Shown: in pieces, positions 1 to 7,560 of the stretch | Numbering within the stretch: position 1 is the first letter of the stretch | How the letters are laid out: each line of letters begins with the position of its first letter | Made by a program: the position numbers and the translations under genes | From: CAZWLY01 sp964634465 | GTDB taxonomy: Bacteria; Desulfobacterota; Desulfarculia; G963662305 | Assembly (NCBI GenBank): GCA_964634465.1 | Contig: CAZWLY010000017.1 | Coordinates: forward strand, 12,471-76,470 | Length of the DNA stretch: 64,000 nt | Reading direction: 5' to 3' | Notes under the pieces: generated by a model | Databases searched by the model: none | Seen by the model: only the letters and a program-made list of their open reading frames with translations | Told to the model about the DNA's origin: nothing

Positions 1-1
1 A

Positions 2-835
2 TCGACCATCAGCCTGATGCTCGGGGGGAAATACAACGGCCGCCCTGACGCCGTGGATGAGGTGACGGCCGAACTGGAGGCCGCCGGCTACCGGCTTGAG
101 GAGGGCCGCCCGAAGGGGTCGGGATTTCGGGTCGACTCTTCGGTGTTCATCGAAACCGACAACGCCGGCCGGTTCCGGGAGTTGTGCGATCGACTGCTCG
201 GCCCCGCCGGCGCGATCGGGGCGAACATGGCCGTAGTGGTCGGCTCATCCGGGTTGGGCAAAACCGAAACCGCCAAGACCTACGCCGCCCGTAACGAAGC
301 GGCGGTCTACATCCACGCCCTTAGGGGCATGACCGAGACCGGCCTGTTGCGGGAAATCGCCTTTCAGCTCGTCGGCAATCGGCCCCGCACCCGGGACGTC
401 TGCCTGACCGCGATCGAACGGGAAACCGAGGGGCGGCGGGTGATCATCTTCGTCGATGAGTCGGACACCCTCGGTCCGGGGCTGGTCGATCTTCTCCGCC
501 AGGTCAACCAGATCTACGGCTGTCCGGTGGTGTTGATCGGCGAGCTGGGGCTCTTAAACCTGGTCGGCGAGATCACCAGGGTCAAAAACCGCGTCCGCAA
601 CAAGAGCCTCGAGTTCGGCCGCAACTCCCAGGCCGATCTGGCCGCCTTTTACCAACAGGCCCTGAACCTCGTCCTTTCGCCCGAGGCGACGGCCGCCCTG
701 TACCGACGCTGCCGGGGCAACTTCCGCGAGTTGGTCGATGACGCGGTGGAGGTGGCCAATATTCTCAACAACAGCGGGCTTAGCGAAATCGACGAGGCGG
801 TGATCGCCGCTTTGCCGCCGCTGAAGGAGGGCTAG
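2..835 (+). CDS. MuB-like transposition AAA+ ATPase (5' truncated by window edge)
   Basis: This is a Mu B-type target-selection ATPase, which in Mu binds target DNA and stimulates the MuA transposase. The first ATG is at base 17, but the frame is open to the window edge and reads STISLMLGGKYNG. That matches the end of the MuB N-terminal helix-turn-helix, so the gene starts upstream. A Walker A motif (GSSGLGKTET) lies near residue 76 counted from the ATG, and a Walker B motif (RRVIIFVDESD) near residue 140. The C-terminal segment resembles the DNA-binding helical domain of MuB. The next gene follows after 9 nt in the same direction, consistent with a Mu-type early operon. MuA would be expected just upstream, outside the window. 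Confidence 0.85.
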   Translation, partial: STISLMLGGKYNGRPDAVDEVTAELEAAGYRLEEGRPKGSGFRVDSSVFIETDNAGRFRELCDRLLGPAGAIGANMAVVVGSSGLGKTETAKTYAARNEAAVYIHALRGMTETGLLREIAFQLVGNRPRTRDVCLTAIERETEGRRVIIFVDESDTLGPGLVDLLRQVNQIYGCPVVLIGELGLLNLVGEITRVKNRVRNKSLEFGRNSQADLAAFYQQALNLVLSPEATAALYRRCRGNFRELVDDAVEVANILNNSGLSEIDEAVIAALPPLKEG

Positions 836-844
836 GGATAGGCG

Positions 845-1315
845 ATGACGGGCCTGGCCAAAAACCTCCGCTCCTGGCTGCGGACCCGATACCGGCGGAC
901 CTTCACCGCCGCCCAGGCGGCCGAGGCTCTGGGCCTCAAGCCGGGTGTGGAACGTCAGGCCCTTTTGACCGCCCTGTCCGACTTCACCCGGCGCGGCGAG
1001 ATCGAACGCCTGGCGCCGGGCAGATTCCGGATCGTCAACCCGGCCTCCGGGCCCAAGAAGAGCCCGTCCAGGGTGTACGTCAAGATCGCCCGGGCCGTCT
1101 ACTTCACCCGCGGGGTCTTCACCCAGGCCGATATCGCCCGGATTTCCGGGGCCAAGCCCAACACGGTCACGGCGTTCATCACCCGCAAGGCGGCCGACTA
1201 TCTGCAGTTGGTCGGGCTCCGAGTGGTGCGCCGGGGGCGGGTGAAGGTCTACCGGCTGAGGGCGTCCCAAAGAGACGAATTTTACAAGGCCTTTATTCGG
1301 AGCGGGGAGGTGTAG
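845..1315 (+). CDS. Phage early winged-helix-like protein
   Basis: A 156-residue basic protein of the early operon. Residues 15-65 (FTAAQAAEALG, then GEIERLAPGRFRI) look like a winged helix. A second helix-turn-helix-like segment (FTQADIARISGAKPNTVTAF) lies near residue 95. It therefore seems to carry two tandem wHTH units and probably binds DNA. It sits between MuB and GemA, where Mu-like phages carry small regulators, and its stop is 1 nt before the GTG of the next gene. I do not recognise a named family. It is one of several candidates in the window for a regulator of the late-promoter palindromes. Confidence 0.6.
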   Translation: MTGLAKNLRSWLRTRYRRTFTAAQAAEALGLKPGVERQALLTALSDFTRRGEIERLAPGRFRIVNPASGPKKSPSRVYVKIARAVYFTRGVFTQADIARISGAKPNTVTAFITRKAADYLQLVGLRVVRRGRVKVYRLRASQRDEFYKAFIRSGEV

Positions 1316-1316
1316 C

Positions 1317-1850
1317 GTGGCTCATTCAAGAATACGCCGGCCCAAGGAGGCCGGGACCTGGCGAAAGATGGTCGCGGCGGTCCACATCGCCTTCGACCGG
1401 ATGAGGATCTGCCGCCGGTGCCGGCTGATCGCCTTCGCGCCGGACAAGAAGACCGAGCGTCGCTGCCCGGTCTGCGGCGGGGGGCGGGTGATGGACAGGC
1501 CGACCAAGTTTGAGTACCGGCGGCGACTCAAAGACTGGACGGGCCGATCCTCCTGCGCCGAGATGACCATCGGCCACCTGGCCGACGTATTGGACGAACT
1601 GAGAAAGATGGGCTTTGCCGCCGAGACGGGAAAGAGCCTCGCCCAAGCGGCCGCAGACGACGGCGCGGAGATGATCGAGGCCCTGGAACTGGAGGCCGAA
1701 AACATCCTGGGTCCGGATTGGCGGAAGCGGCTCAGGAGTTTCTGCGGCGCCAAGATCGGTAAGTCGAACCTCGAGGACCTGGACCTGACGGAAATCCGGC
1801 GGGTCTGGGGATTCCTGCGAGGCGTTCAAAAAGGAGGTCGGCATGACTAA
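1317..1850 (+). CDS. GemA (Mu gp16)-like regulatory protein with zinc ribbon
   Basis: The sequence follows the GemA/DUF1018 pattern: an N-terminal AVHIAFDRM segment (residues 21-29), then YRRRLKDWTGRSSCAEMT (68-84) and VLDELRKMGF (91-100). In Mu, GemA modulates host gene expression and supercoiling. The unusual part is a zinc-ribbon-like insert with C32, C35, C50 and C53 (CRRC, then CPVC) inside the normally continuous N-terminal motif. The GTG start is at 1317, 1 nt after the upstream stop. The 3' end overlaps the next gene by 8 nt, implying translational coupling. Confidence 0.75.
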   Translation: MAHSRIRRPKEAGTWRKMVAAVHIAFDRMRICRRCRLIAFAPDKKTERRCPVCGGGRVMDRPTKFEYRRRLKDWTGRSSCAEMTIGHLADVLDELRKMGFAAETGKSLAQAAADDGAEMIEALELEAENILGPDWRKRLRSFCGAKIGKSNLEDLDLTEIRRVWGFLRGVQKGGRHD

Positions 1851-2238
1851 GCAGTCCGGGCCGGACCCGGCCGTCTGCTCCCAGGTGATGCAGATCCTGT
1901 CCCGCCACATCGGCGCGGCCAAGGCGATCGGCATGGACGCGCTCCACGAGCGCGTCTTCGGCGAAGCGCCGGGGAGCAAGATCAACGGCACCCGTCGGCT
2001 CCGCCGCGTGATCGAGCACCTGCGGCTGGAGGGCAACCCGATCTGCTCGACCAACCGGGGCGGGGGCGGCTACTACCTGCCGGCGACCAACTCCGAGCTG
2101 GACGACTACCTCGGCCGAGACAAACGCCGGGCGCTGCGCGTCCTGCACAAGATCGCCCGGATGAAGAAGATCGGCCTGTTCGAGCTGCTGGGGCAGATGC
2201 AGCTCAGCCTGACCGGAGGAGTCGATGACAGCGATTGA
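1843..2238 (+). CDS. Phage early helix-turn-helix protein
   Basis: A 131-residue protein with a winged-helix-like core: NGTRRLRRVIEHLRLEGNPI followed by GGGGYYLPAT near residue 75. That layout recalls small phage wHTH proteins that read a recognition helix and then a Gly-rich wing. A strong ribosome site (AAAGGAGG) precedes the ATG. It overlaps GemA by 8 nt and Gam by 14 nt, so it belongs to the tightly packed early operon. The exact role is unknown; DNA binding is inferred from the fold-like pattern only. Confidence 0.6.
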   Translation: MTKQSGPDPAVCSQVMQILSRHIGAAKAIGMDALHERVFGEAPGSKINGTRRLRRVIEHLRLEGNPICSTNRGGGGYYLPATNSELDDYLGRDKRRALRVLHKIARMKKIGLFELLGQMQLSLTGGVDDSD

Positions 2239-2686
2239 AAGAGCCAAAGAGCTGCTGGCGGCCATCGCCGAGACGAAGACGACGCTGGAGGCGATGGTGC
2301 GCGTCCGGGACGAGGCGGTCAAGGCTCTAACCGATGACTATGCCAAGCGGATCGCCCCGGTCAAGGCGCAACTGGACGGTCTGGACAAGGAGTTGAAGGC
2401 GCTGATGAAGGCCGAGCAGGCCGAAATCTTCGACGGCGGGGACAAGGTGGAGCTCGCCGTCGGGACCCTGATCTGCACCTCGGCCCTCCACACCACCATC
2501 CCCAGGAACGCTCTGGAGAAGATCAAAGAGCTTGGTTGGACCGAGGCGGTCATCGTTGAAGAGCGGGTCAACCGCAAGGTGGTTCAAGGCTGGCCGGACG
2601 AAAAGGTCGTCGCCATCGGCGGCGGCCGGAAGATCAAGACGACCTTCGGCTACGAACTGAAAGGAGAGAGCGATGAAGCGGAATGA
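2225..2686 (+). CDS. gam: Host-nuclease inhibitor Gam-like protein
   Basis: Matches the Mu Gam layout: a long N-terminal coiled coil (about residues 1-65, with ETKTTLEAMVRVRDEAVKAL and LDKELKALMKAEQAEIF), then a beta-rich part (VELAVGTLICTS) and the LEKIKELGWTEAVIVEERVNRK segment, ending in FGYEL. Gam binds double-stranded DNA ends and protects them from RecBCD-type nucleases. The length of 153 residues is a little short of the usual 160-175. It is translationally coupled to both neighbours by short overlaps. Confidence 0.75.
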   Translation: MTAIERAKELLAAIAETKTTLEAMVRVRDEAVKALTDDYAKRIAPVKAQLDGLDKELKALMKAEQAEIFDGGDKVELAVGTLICTSALHTTIPRNALEKIKELGWTEAVIVEERVNRKVVQGWPDEKVVAIGGGRKIKTTFGYELKGESDEAE

Positions 2687-2873
2687 GGCCGATGTCTGTT
2701 TGGAGTGCGAGGAAATCTTTATCGGGCTGGAGCCCCGCTGTCCGGTCTGCGGCTCCGCCAGAGCCACGCCGGTTGACGCCTTCATCCCGCCGCTGAAGCC
2801 AGCCCGGCGCCCGGGTGAACAATTCGGCCCGCCCGAGACGGTCGGCCGGCCGCTGGGGACGGTCGCTGAGTAG
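2673..2873 (+). CDS. Small zinc-ribbon protein
   Basis: A 66-residue protein with one zinc ribbon: CLEC at residues 9-12 and CPVC at 23-26. A Pro-rich tail follows. It overlaps the end of gam by 14 nt. Function unknown. The CPVCG half is nearly the same as in the zinc insert of the GemA-like protein upstream, so the two may share a recent origin. Confidence 0.6.
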   Translation: MKRNEADVCLECEEIFIGLEPRCPVCGSARATPVDAFIPPLKPARRPGEQFGPPETVGRPLGTVAE

Positions 2874-2885
2874 AGGGAGGCGAAA

Positions 2886-3476
2886 ATGAGGCAACCAGCG
2901 ACGACCCAGGCTCAAGGAGAGCGCTTCGGCGACTGGATGCAGACCTACACCGGCCTCAAGTTCTGGCCGCTGGACCCGCGCCCGGAAGAGGTCGATATCG
3001 AGGACATCGCCCACGCTCTTTCTCTGACCTGCCGGTTCAACGGCCACTGCCGCCGGTTCTACTCGGTGGCCCAGCATTCGGTGTTGGTCGGCAGGCTTCT
3101 GGACGACCCCGATTCGGCCCGGTGGGGCCTGTTGCACGACGCGGCGGAGGCCTATTTGCAGGATGCCGTGCGACCGATCAAAGACTTCATCGGCTTCAAC
3201 TTCGGCGTCGAGTCGGTGATTTACACACCCTACAGGCGGGTGGAGAAGACGATCCTGAAAACCATCGCCCGGGCCTTCGATCTACCCTGGCCGATGCCGC
3301 CGGAGGTGGCCGAGGCGGACGAAATCGTTCTGGCCACCGAACGCCGGGACGTGATGGCCGAATGGGGCCACCGATGGACCGTCAACGCCGAGCCAGCCTC
3401 GTTCACAATCGTTCCCCTGCCCCCCGACGCGGCCAAGCGGTTGTTCCTGCGGCGGTTCAGGGAGCTGTTCGGGTAA
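2886..3476 (+). CDS. HD-domain nucleotide phosphohydrolase (phage YfdR/DatZ-like family)
   Basis: The N-terminal part (MQTYTGLKFWPLDPRPE, then DIAHALSL) and the HD signature (VAQHSVLV with H64; LLHDAAEAY with H84-D85) place it in the phage and prophage HD family that includes YfdR. The dATP triphosphohydrolase DatZ of 2-aminoadenine phages is a related family. The likely role is hydrolysis of nucleoside mono- or triphosphates to shape the dNTP pool. No PurZ or MazZ gene is visible in the window, so base replacement is not supported by context. Ribosome site GGGAGGCG before the ATG; 196 residues, typical size. Confidence 0.7.
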   Translation: MRQPATTQAQGERFGDWMQTYTGLKFWPLDPRPEEVDIEDIAHALSLTCRFNGHCRRFYSVAQHSVLVGRLLDDPDSARWGLLHDAAEAYLQDAVRPIKDFIGFNFGVESVIYTPYRRVEKTILKTIARAFDLPWPMPPEVAEADEIVLATERRDVMAEWGHRWTVNAEPASFTIVPLPPDAAKRLFLRRFRELFG

Positions 3477-3486
3477 CGGGGACGGC

Positions 3487-3768
3487 ATGTTCACCGGTCA
3501 CGCCAAACGGAGACTCGCGGAGCGGGGGATCCGCGAAGACGACGTGCGGGCGGCGCTTCAACTCGGCGTCCGCTTCCGCCGACAGGGCGTGGTGTTTTAC
3601 CACGTCCGAAAGAAGGACCTGCCCGAGAAAATGCCGGAGCGGGCCCGGCGGCGGCTGGAGGGCCTGACGGTGGTGATGAGCCCGGCGGGCGGCGCGGTCA
3701 TCAGCGCCTACAAGAACCACAACGACCTTAAACGGATCAAGAGGCCGCCCAAGAGGCGGCAGGGGTGA
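3487..3768 (+). CDS. DUF4258-type small protein
   Basis: Residues 4-20 (GHAKRRLAERGIREDDV) followed by RAALQLG and the C-terminal GLTVVMSP...VISAYKNH strand pair match the DUF4258 pattern, a RelE/BrnT-like fold found near toxin-antitoxin and phage genes. Whether it cleaves RNA cannot be said from the sequence. No antitoxin is obvious next to it, and it sits in the early operon 10 nt after the HD gene. Confidence 0.6.
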   Translation: MFTGHAKRRLAERGIREDDVRAALQLGVRFRRQGVVFYHVRKKDLPEKMPERARRRLEGLTVVMSPAGGAVISAYKNHNDLKRIKRPPKRRQG

Positions 3769-3786
3769 AAGAGAGGAGGCTCTTTA

Positions 3787-4461
3787 TTGGGACGACCAAA
3801 AATGATCGTCACCTGTCCCCACTGCGGCGAGCGATTCGATCCGGTCAAGCTGGCCGAGAGCCAGGACGTGGTCGAGTTTTTCTCCATTCTGGGCCGATTC
3901 GGCGACGATCGACGGCCGTTGGTGCTGGCCTTTCTGCGCTGCTTCCGAAAGGCGGGCTCGGCCCAGTCGCTCTCCAAGCAGCTTCGCATCCTCAAAGAGA
4001 TCGCAGCCATCATTAGGGCCGGTGAACTGGCCTACGACCGCAAGCGGGGCGCGGTCACCTACGGGATGGTGTTGGAGGCGATGAGCGAGACGGTCCGACT
4101 CAAGGAGTTGGCCGGACTGGCAAACACTAACTATTTCAAAGAGATATTGATGACAATGGCCCAAAAGGCCGACGCACGGGCCGAGGCGGCCCGGGAGATG
4201 CGGCGGCGCACCGGCGCCGACCGTCCGCCCAAGACGGCCGGACCCGAGGACCCGCTCGACAGGCCGGTCGATCCGGAGCGGGTGAGGCTCGACGTGGCGC
4301 GGATCGTCGGCGGCGAAGCGACCGCGAACACGGCCTCTTGCGGAGAGTGCGCCCACTACGGCCGGGCCGATCGGCCCTGCCTCGACATCCCCGGCCGCGG
4401 GGACGCCCCCCACCGCCGGGCCTGCGGAAAATTCGCGAAAAGGGAGGCCGCCGATGGCTGA
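3787..4461 (+). CDS. Phage early protein with zinc-binding ends
   Basis: A 224-residue protein. The TTG start at 3787 is preferred because GGAGG lies about 8 nt upstream; an ATG at 3802 is an alternative. It has an N-terminal CPHCGERFD knuckle, a central helical region with many charged residues, and a C-terminal cluster C-x2-C...C...C (CGECAHYG, then C, then CGKF). This could be a small metal-binding or Fe-S-like module. Several gemA-adjacent genes of Mu-like phages have such zinc ends, but I do not recognise this one. It overlaps the next gene by 8 nt. Confidence 0.5.
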   Translation: MGRPKMIVTCPHCGERFDPVKLAESQDVVEFFSILGRFGDDRRPLVLAFLRCFRKAGSAQSLSKQLRILKEIAAIIRAGELAYDRKRGAVTYGMVLEAMSETVRLKELAGLANTNYFKEILMTMAQKADARAEAAREMRRRTGADRPPKTAGPEDPLDRPVDPERVRLDVARIVGGEATANTASCGECAHYGRADRPCLDIPGRGDAPHRRACGKFAKREAADG

Positions 4462-4813
4462 GACCAGAGTTGTCCGGTTAAAAAGAGGCGCGCCGGCAGG
4501 TAGGCTTTGCGACGTCAGGATCGACCGCCGATCCATGTGGGGCAACCCTTTTATCGTCGGCGCCCCGCTGCCCGTTCCCGGCCTCGGCCGAATCATGATT
4601 CACGACCGCGCCCAGGCCGTCAACTGGTACTGGCGATGGCTGGCCGGTGATCCGATGCTCAAGGGCTTCATGGAGCCGGAACGGCGAAACATTCTCGCCC
4701 GCGTCCATGAGTTAAAAGGTAGACGACTCGGCTGCTGGTGCGCGCCCGAGCTGTGCCACGGGAATATCCTGGCGCTTCTGGCCGACGGCAGGTTGGCGAT
4801 CCCGGAGGAATGA
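4454..4813 (+). CDS. DUF4326 protein
   Basis: Contains the DUF4326 pattern: DVRIDRRSMWGNPF near residue 20, a Tyr/Trp-rich helix (AVNWYWRWL), then ELKGRRLGCWCAPELCHGN near residue 86. The C-W-C...C-H-G-N cluster is the family hallmark and may bind metal. The biochemical function is not established, though the family is frequent in phage and mobile DNA. 119 residues, typical. Confidence 0.75.
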   Translation: MAETRVVRLKRGAPAGRLCDVRIDRRSMWGNPFIVGAPLPVPGLGRIMIHDRAQAVNWYWRWLAGDPMLKGFMEPERRNILARVHELKGRRLGCWCAPELCHGNILALLADGRLAIPEE

Positions 4814-4815
4814 GG

Positions 4816-4848
4816 ATGCTGGTTTTGCAACTCGATCTGCGTGAATGA
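4816..4848 (+). other. Possible 10-codon leader ORF before the radical SAM gene
   Basis: A short frame (MLVLQLDLRE) starts 3 nt after the DUF4326 stop and has a strong ribosome site (GGAGGAATGAGG). It ends 20 nt before the preferred start of the radical SAM gene. It could be a coupling or leader peptide, or chance. Confidence 0.25.
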
Positions 4849-4868
4849 CCCGAGGGGGAAGTGATAGG

Positions 4869-5606
4869 ATGAGGGTTGTCTATGAGCCCAAAGGCCGAGC
4901 CGGTGAGTACGCACCCCTGGCCTGCAATCTCTACTCCGGCTGCGCCCACGGCTGCCGATACTGCTATGCGCCGCTGGTGCTGCGCCGCGACCGGGCCGGG
5001 TTCCACGCCCGGGTTGCGCCCAGGCCGGGCGTCCTCGAAGCACTGAAGAAAGACGCCCGGAAGCTGGCCGGCGACGAGCGGCCGGTGCTGCTCTGCTTCA
5101 CCGCCGATCCCTACCAGCCGATGGACGGCGATCTTCAGACCACCCGCGAGGCGATCAAAATCCTGAACGACCACGACCTCGGCGTCCACATTTTGACCAA
5201 GGGCGGGAGGCGGGCCGAGCGGGACTTTGATCTGCTGGCCGGCCACCCCCGAAATGCGTTCGGCGTCACCTTGACGTTCACCACGCTGGACTCGTCCGAG
5301 TTTTGGGAGCCCCGGGCGGCGAGGCCGCAGGAGAGGATCGCCGCTCTGCGGGAGGCCCGTCGCCGGGGCGTCAAGACCTGGGTCAGTCTGGAGCCGGTGA
5401 TCGACCCCGCCGCCGCGCTCAGGCTGATCGAGATGACCCACGAGTTCGTGGACCATTTCAAGGTCGGGAAACTCAACTACCGGCCGGAGGCGCCTCTCAT
5501 CGACTGGGCCCGCTTCCGGGTCGAGGCGGAGTCGCTGCTCAAGAGCCTGGGCAAATCGTACTACCTCAAAAGGGACCTGATCGAGACGGCCGGGGGGAAG
5601 CGATGA
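4869..5606 (+). CDS. Radical SAM protein, SPL-like subfamily
   Basis: A 245-residue radical SAM enzyme. The cluster motif C25-x3-C29-x2-C32 sits in LYSGCAHGCRYCYAP, the form seen in spore-photoproduct-lyase-like radical SAM proteins. LLCFTADPYQPMD and VSLEPVID are further (beta/alpha)6-barrel strands. I chose the ATG at 4869 because GAGGGGGAA precedes it and the protein then begins just before the barrel; the upstream ATG at 4845 has poor context. It probably binds one 4Fe-4S cluster and SAM. The substrate is unknown; in a prophage early operon nucleic acid is plausible. The stop overlaps the next ATG (ATGA). Confidence 0.75.
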   Translation: MRVVYEPKGRAGEYAPLACNLYSGCAHGCRYCYAPLVLRRDRAGFHARVAPRPGVLEALKKDARKLAGDERPVLLCFTADPYQPMDGDLQTTREAIKILNDHDLGVHILTKGGRRAERDFDLLAGHPRNAFGVTLTFTTLDSSEFWEPRAARPQERIAALREARRRGVKTWVSLEPVIDPAAALRLIEMTHEFVDHFKVGKLNYRPEAPLIDWARFRVEAESLLKSLGKSYYLKRDLIETAGGKR

Positions 5607-5869
5607 TCAGGCCGGGAAGGCGGGAGGAAGGAGGTTTGATCGACCGAGCCGTGCAGACCCTTATCGCCGTCACCGGACCGCCGGCCGTGTTTTTGGTCAA
5701 CTCCCCCTGGGAGTCGGCCAGGGGCTGGGGCGCGGTGATCGGCCTGATCTCCCAGCCGGCCTGGCTCTACGCCACCGCCTCGGCCGGTCAGTGGGGCTCG
5801 TTCATCTCGGCCCTGGCGTTTACCGTCGGCTGGGCGTTCGGCGCGGCCGGTTTCCTCGGTCTGGTTTGA
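5603..5869 (+). CDS. Small two-helix membrane protein
   Basis: An 88-residue protein starting in the ATGA overlap with the radical SAM gene. Two hydrophobic stretches (about residues 30-55 around WGAVIGLISQPAWLYATA, and 66-88 around ISALAFTVGWAFGAAGFLGL) predict two membrane helices. Similar small proteins with a GLISQP-WLYATA motif occur in many bacterial and phage genomes without a known role. A holin-like function is possible but unsupported by its early-operon position. Confidence 0.55.
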   Translation: MIRPGRREEGGLIDRAVQTLIAVTGPPAVFLVNSPWESARGWGAVIGLISQPAWLYATASAGQWGSFISALAFTVGWAFGAAGFLGLV

Positions 5870-5916
5870 TGGGGGTTGTGATTAATAGATTTTTTGAATA
5901 CTATGCGGGCTGAAAA

Positions 5917-6168
5917 ATGAAAGCCGCCCAGCCGTTCAACCCGGAGACGAAGGAGGATCTGCACCGGGTCCTGGCCGGCATGTGGCCCGAGGGTCGGGTC
6001 AGCCGGGAGCGGCTCTTTGAGGATTTGGATATCGACAATCCGCTGGACAGGGCCAAGCTGTTGTCGATCCTGGGCGTTCGGGCGGAATTCGGGGTTGACG
6101 AAGTCGCCGACTGCCTGTGGCGGCACAGCAACTACGCCGATCTTGAGGAGGGTCTCGATGGTTATTAG
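5917..6168 (+). CDS. Phage early hypothetical protein
   Basis: An 83-residue acidic protein beginning MKAAQPFNPETKEDLHRVL. No recognised domain. It has alternating helices and no Cys cluster or membrane segment. The stop overlaps the ATG of the next, truncated frame, so it looks like the last intact gene of the early operon before the insertion remnants. Confidence 0.45.
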   Translation: MKAAQPFNPETKEDLHRVLAGMWPEGRVSRERLFEDLDIDNPLDRAKLLSILGVRAEFGVDEVADCLWRHSNYADLEEGLDGY

Positions 6169-6310
6169 ATTGAAGCCCGCCAACAAGGTCATCCCCGGCT
6201 CGAATCGAACGGTCCGGCGACGGGTGCGGGAGGCCGAGGTATTCGCGGTCAAGCTGGCCCGCTGGCACGTGCTGATGCCCACCGAGGCCGACTCCACGCC
6301 CAAAACCCGC
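6158..6310 (+). pseudogene. Truncated early-operon gene at the insertion boundary
   Basis: Starts at the ATG in the stop of the previous gene (MVIRLKPANKVIPGSNRTVR, then VREAEVFAVKLARWHVLMP). After about 50 codons the frame runs into sequence that reads as an IS1380-type transposase in shifted frames. I interpret it as a phage gene cut by the insertion. The precise junction near 6300-6310 is an estimate. Confidence 0.5.
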
Positions 6311-6620
6311 GCCCCAAGAGCGGCGTCCAGGTCAAAATCATCGATTTCCGCTACTAGGCCAAGAGCGAGGCAAAGCTCGCCGGGTGGTCCGCAAGATCGA
6401 GTGGCACTCCGGTGAGCTGTTCCCCGGGTCGGTTTCATCGTTACCAACTCCTGGAGGCCCAAGGCCAAGGTGGTCAAGGTCTACAATGGTCGGGGTCGAG
6501 TGGATCATCAAAAGGTTGATCAAGGTCAGGACTAAGGTGGCTTACCATGGACGAAGGCGGCAGCTCCACGTGGCGTCGGCCTTCCCCTTGGCCCGGCGCT
6601 ATGAGACGGTATTCGGATGA
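6310..6620 (+). pseudogene. IS1380-family transposase remnant (C-terminal part, frameshifted)
   Basis: Reading across frames gives VQVKIIDFRY, then RRVVRKIEWHSGELF, then PRVGFIVTNSWRPK and VVKVYNGRG, and finally VAYHGRRRQLHVASAFPLARRY with a stop at 6618-6620. This is the order of conserved blocks at the end of IS1380-type transposases (RVVxKxEWHxGELFPRVGFIVTN). At least two frameshifts and an in-frame stop separate the blocks, so it is inactive. The N-terminal two thirds are missing. Confidence 0.7.
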
Positions 6621-6662
6621 TGCTGATAGGGTTATCGAAAGATCGACTGGATCAATGTGGGA

Positions 6663-6820
6663 GAGCTATGCTCGAAATTGGCTATTCAGCCGACCAAGCG
6701 ACCTGGAAAGAGGGGGGAACCACTGTAATCACCCAGAAACGGCGGCTCAATGTTGAATTGGGGTGTTTCAAAGGACCCAAGATGGCCAGTTGGTGGATTG
6801 AGAATGACTGTGCGAGGTAA
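6663..6820 (+). repeat. Copy A of a degenerate direct repeat (IS-end-like)
   Basis: Related to 7998-8154. Both begin GAG(C/G)TATGCTC(G/A)AAATTGG. Both have GGCTCAATG exactly 81 nt later and end in GCGAGGTAA 67-68 nt after that. Copy A follows the IS1380-like transposase stop by about 45 nt, so the repeat is probably the non-coding right part of that element family. Confidence 0.65.
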
Positions 6821-6836
6821 TTCCGGGTCACGCGGC

Positions 6837-7280
6837 CTAAAAATGGATTTTATAGACGTTTCCCTTATTGTCCCTTGCAACACCAAAGCCATGACCAGCT
6901 ATTCCACTGGCTACAAATTCCACCTCTATTATCGTGCCCTTTTCTCCATAAACAGTAGCAATTCCAGGCCTCTTCCCTCCACTCATATGGTGGAAACTTG
7001 TCCCATAGAGCGAACCCCAAGCACCACTCATGTGGCTACTGCTCGTTCCAAAATATTCATTTGAAACCATGGACCATTCGCCGACACAATGCTCTCCGGA
7101 GGGTAAGGTGATTTCGACCCTTCCTCCTCCTCCGAACCCATCATCAAAGAATTTGGCAACTATCGGCCTGGCGTTACCGGTTTCAACAAGGGGACCCCTG
7201 ACAGGGTAAACACGAGCCGTTCTAGAACATCCTACTAAAACCAAAAAAACAGCCAACAGGACGAAAGCCCAGCGCTGCAT
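6837..7280 (-). CDS. Small predicted lipoprotein
   Basis: A 147-residue protein with a clear lipoprotein signal peptide (MQRWAFVLLAVFLVLVGC, lipobox Cys18). I prefer the start at 7280 because GTGGGGGG lies 7 nt upstream; a longer start at 7298 would add six residues. The mature part is Gly- and His-rich (DDGFGGGGRVEI, GTSSSHMSGAWGSLYG, FHHMSG) and beta-like. It lies between the two IS-like repeats and on the opposite strand to the phage operon, in visibly more A+T-rich DNA. It is probably transferred cargo. Function unknown. Confidence 0.6.
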   Translation of the reverse strand: MQRWAFVLLAVFLVLVGCSRTARVYPVRGPLVETGNARPIVAKFFDDGFGGGGRVEITLPSGEHCVGEWSMVSNEYFGTSSSHMSGAWGSLYGTSFHHMSGGKRPGIATVYGEKGTIIEVEFVASGIAGHGFGVARDNKGNVYKIHF

Positions 7281-7319
7281 TAAATGCCCCCCACCCATCT
7301 GTTTTTTTAGTTTATCCTA

Positions 7320-7353
7320 TTTGTAACAAATTACCCTTTGTAACAAATTACCC
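7320..7353. repeat. Perfect 17-bp tandem repeat upstream of the lipoprotein gene
   Basis: TTTGTAACAAATTACCC occurs twice head to tail (7320-7336 and 7337-7353). Each unit contains the palindrome TTTGT-A-ACAAA. It lies 40-73 nt upstream of the preferred lipoprotein start, where an operator would be expected. Nothing else was seen between 7299 and 7560, which is A+T rich. Confidence 0.5.
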
Positions 7354-7560
7354 TTCATAATCATCATATGAATCAATTTTTATTAATTTTTGGGACACAT
7401 TTAATTCCAATTCCGGGCAATCCAACCACCCCAACCTTGCCTTTCAGCTTCGCTTTTTATTTCTTACACCTGAAATTCCTCTTGGGTCAAGTCTTCTTTT
7501 TGCGGGGTAGCGTATCAAATCTTGTGTCAGGGGAGGTGAGGGGGGCGCCTCCTTGGGTGA

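Noticed and set aside
2886..3476. Evidence of a 2-aminoadenine (Z) genome from the HD protein
   Set aside because: The HD family is broad and neither PurZ nor MazZ nor a DpoZ polymerase occurs in the window.
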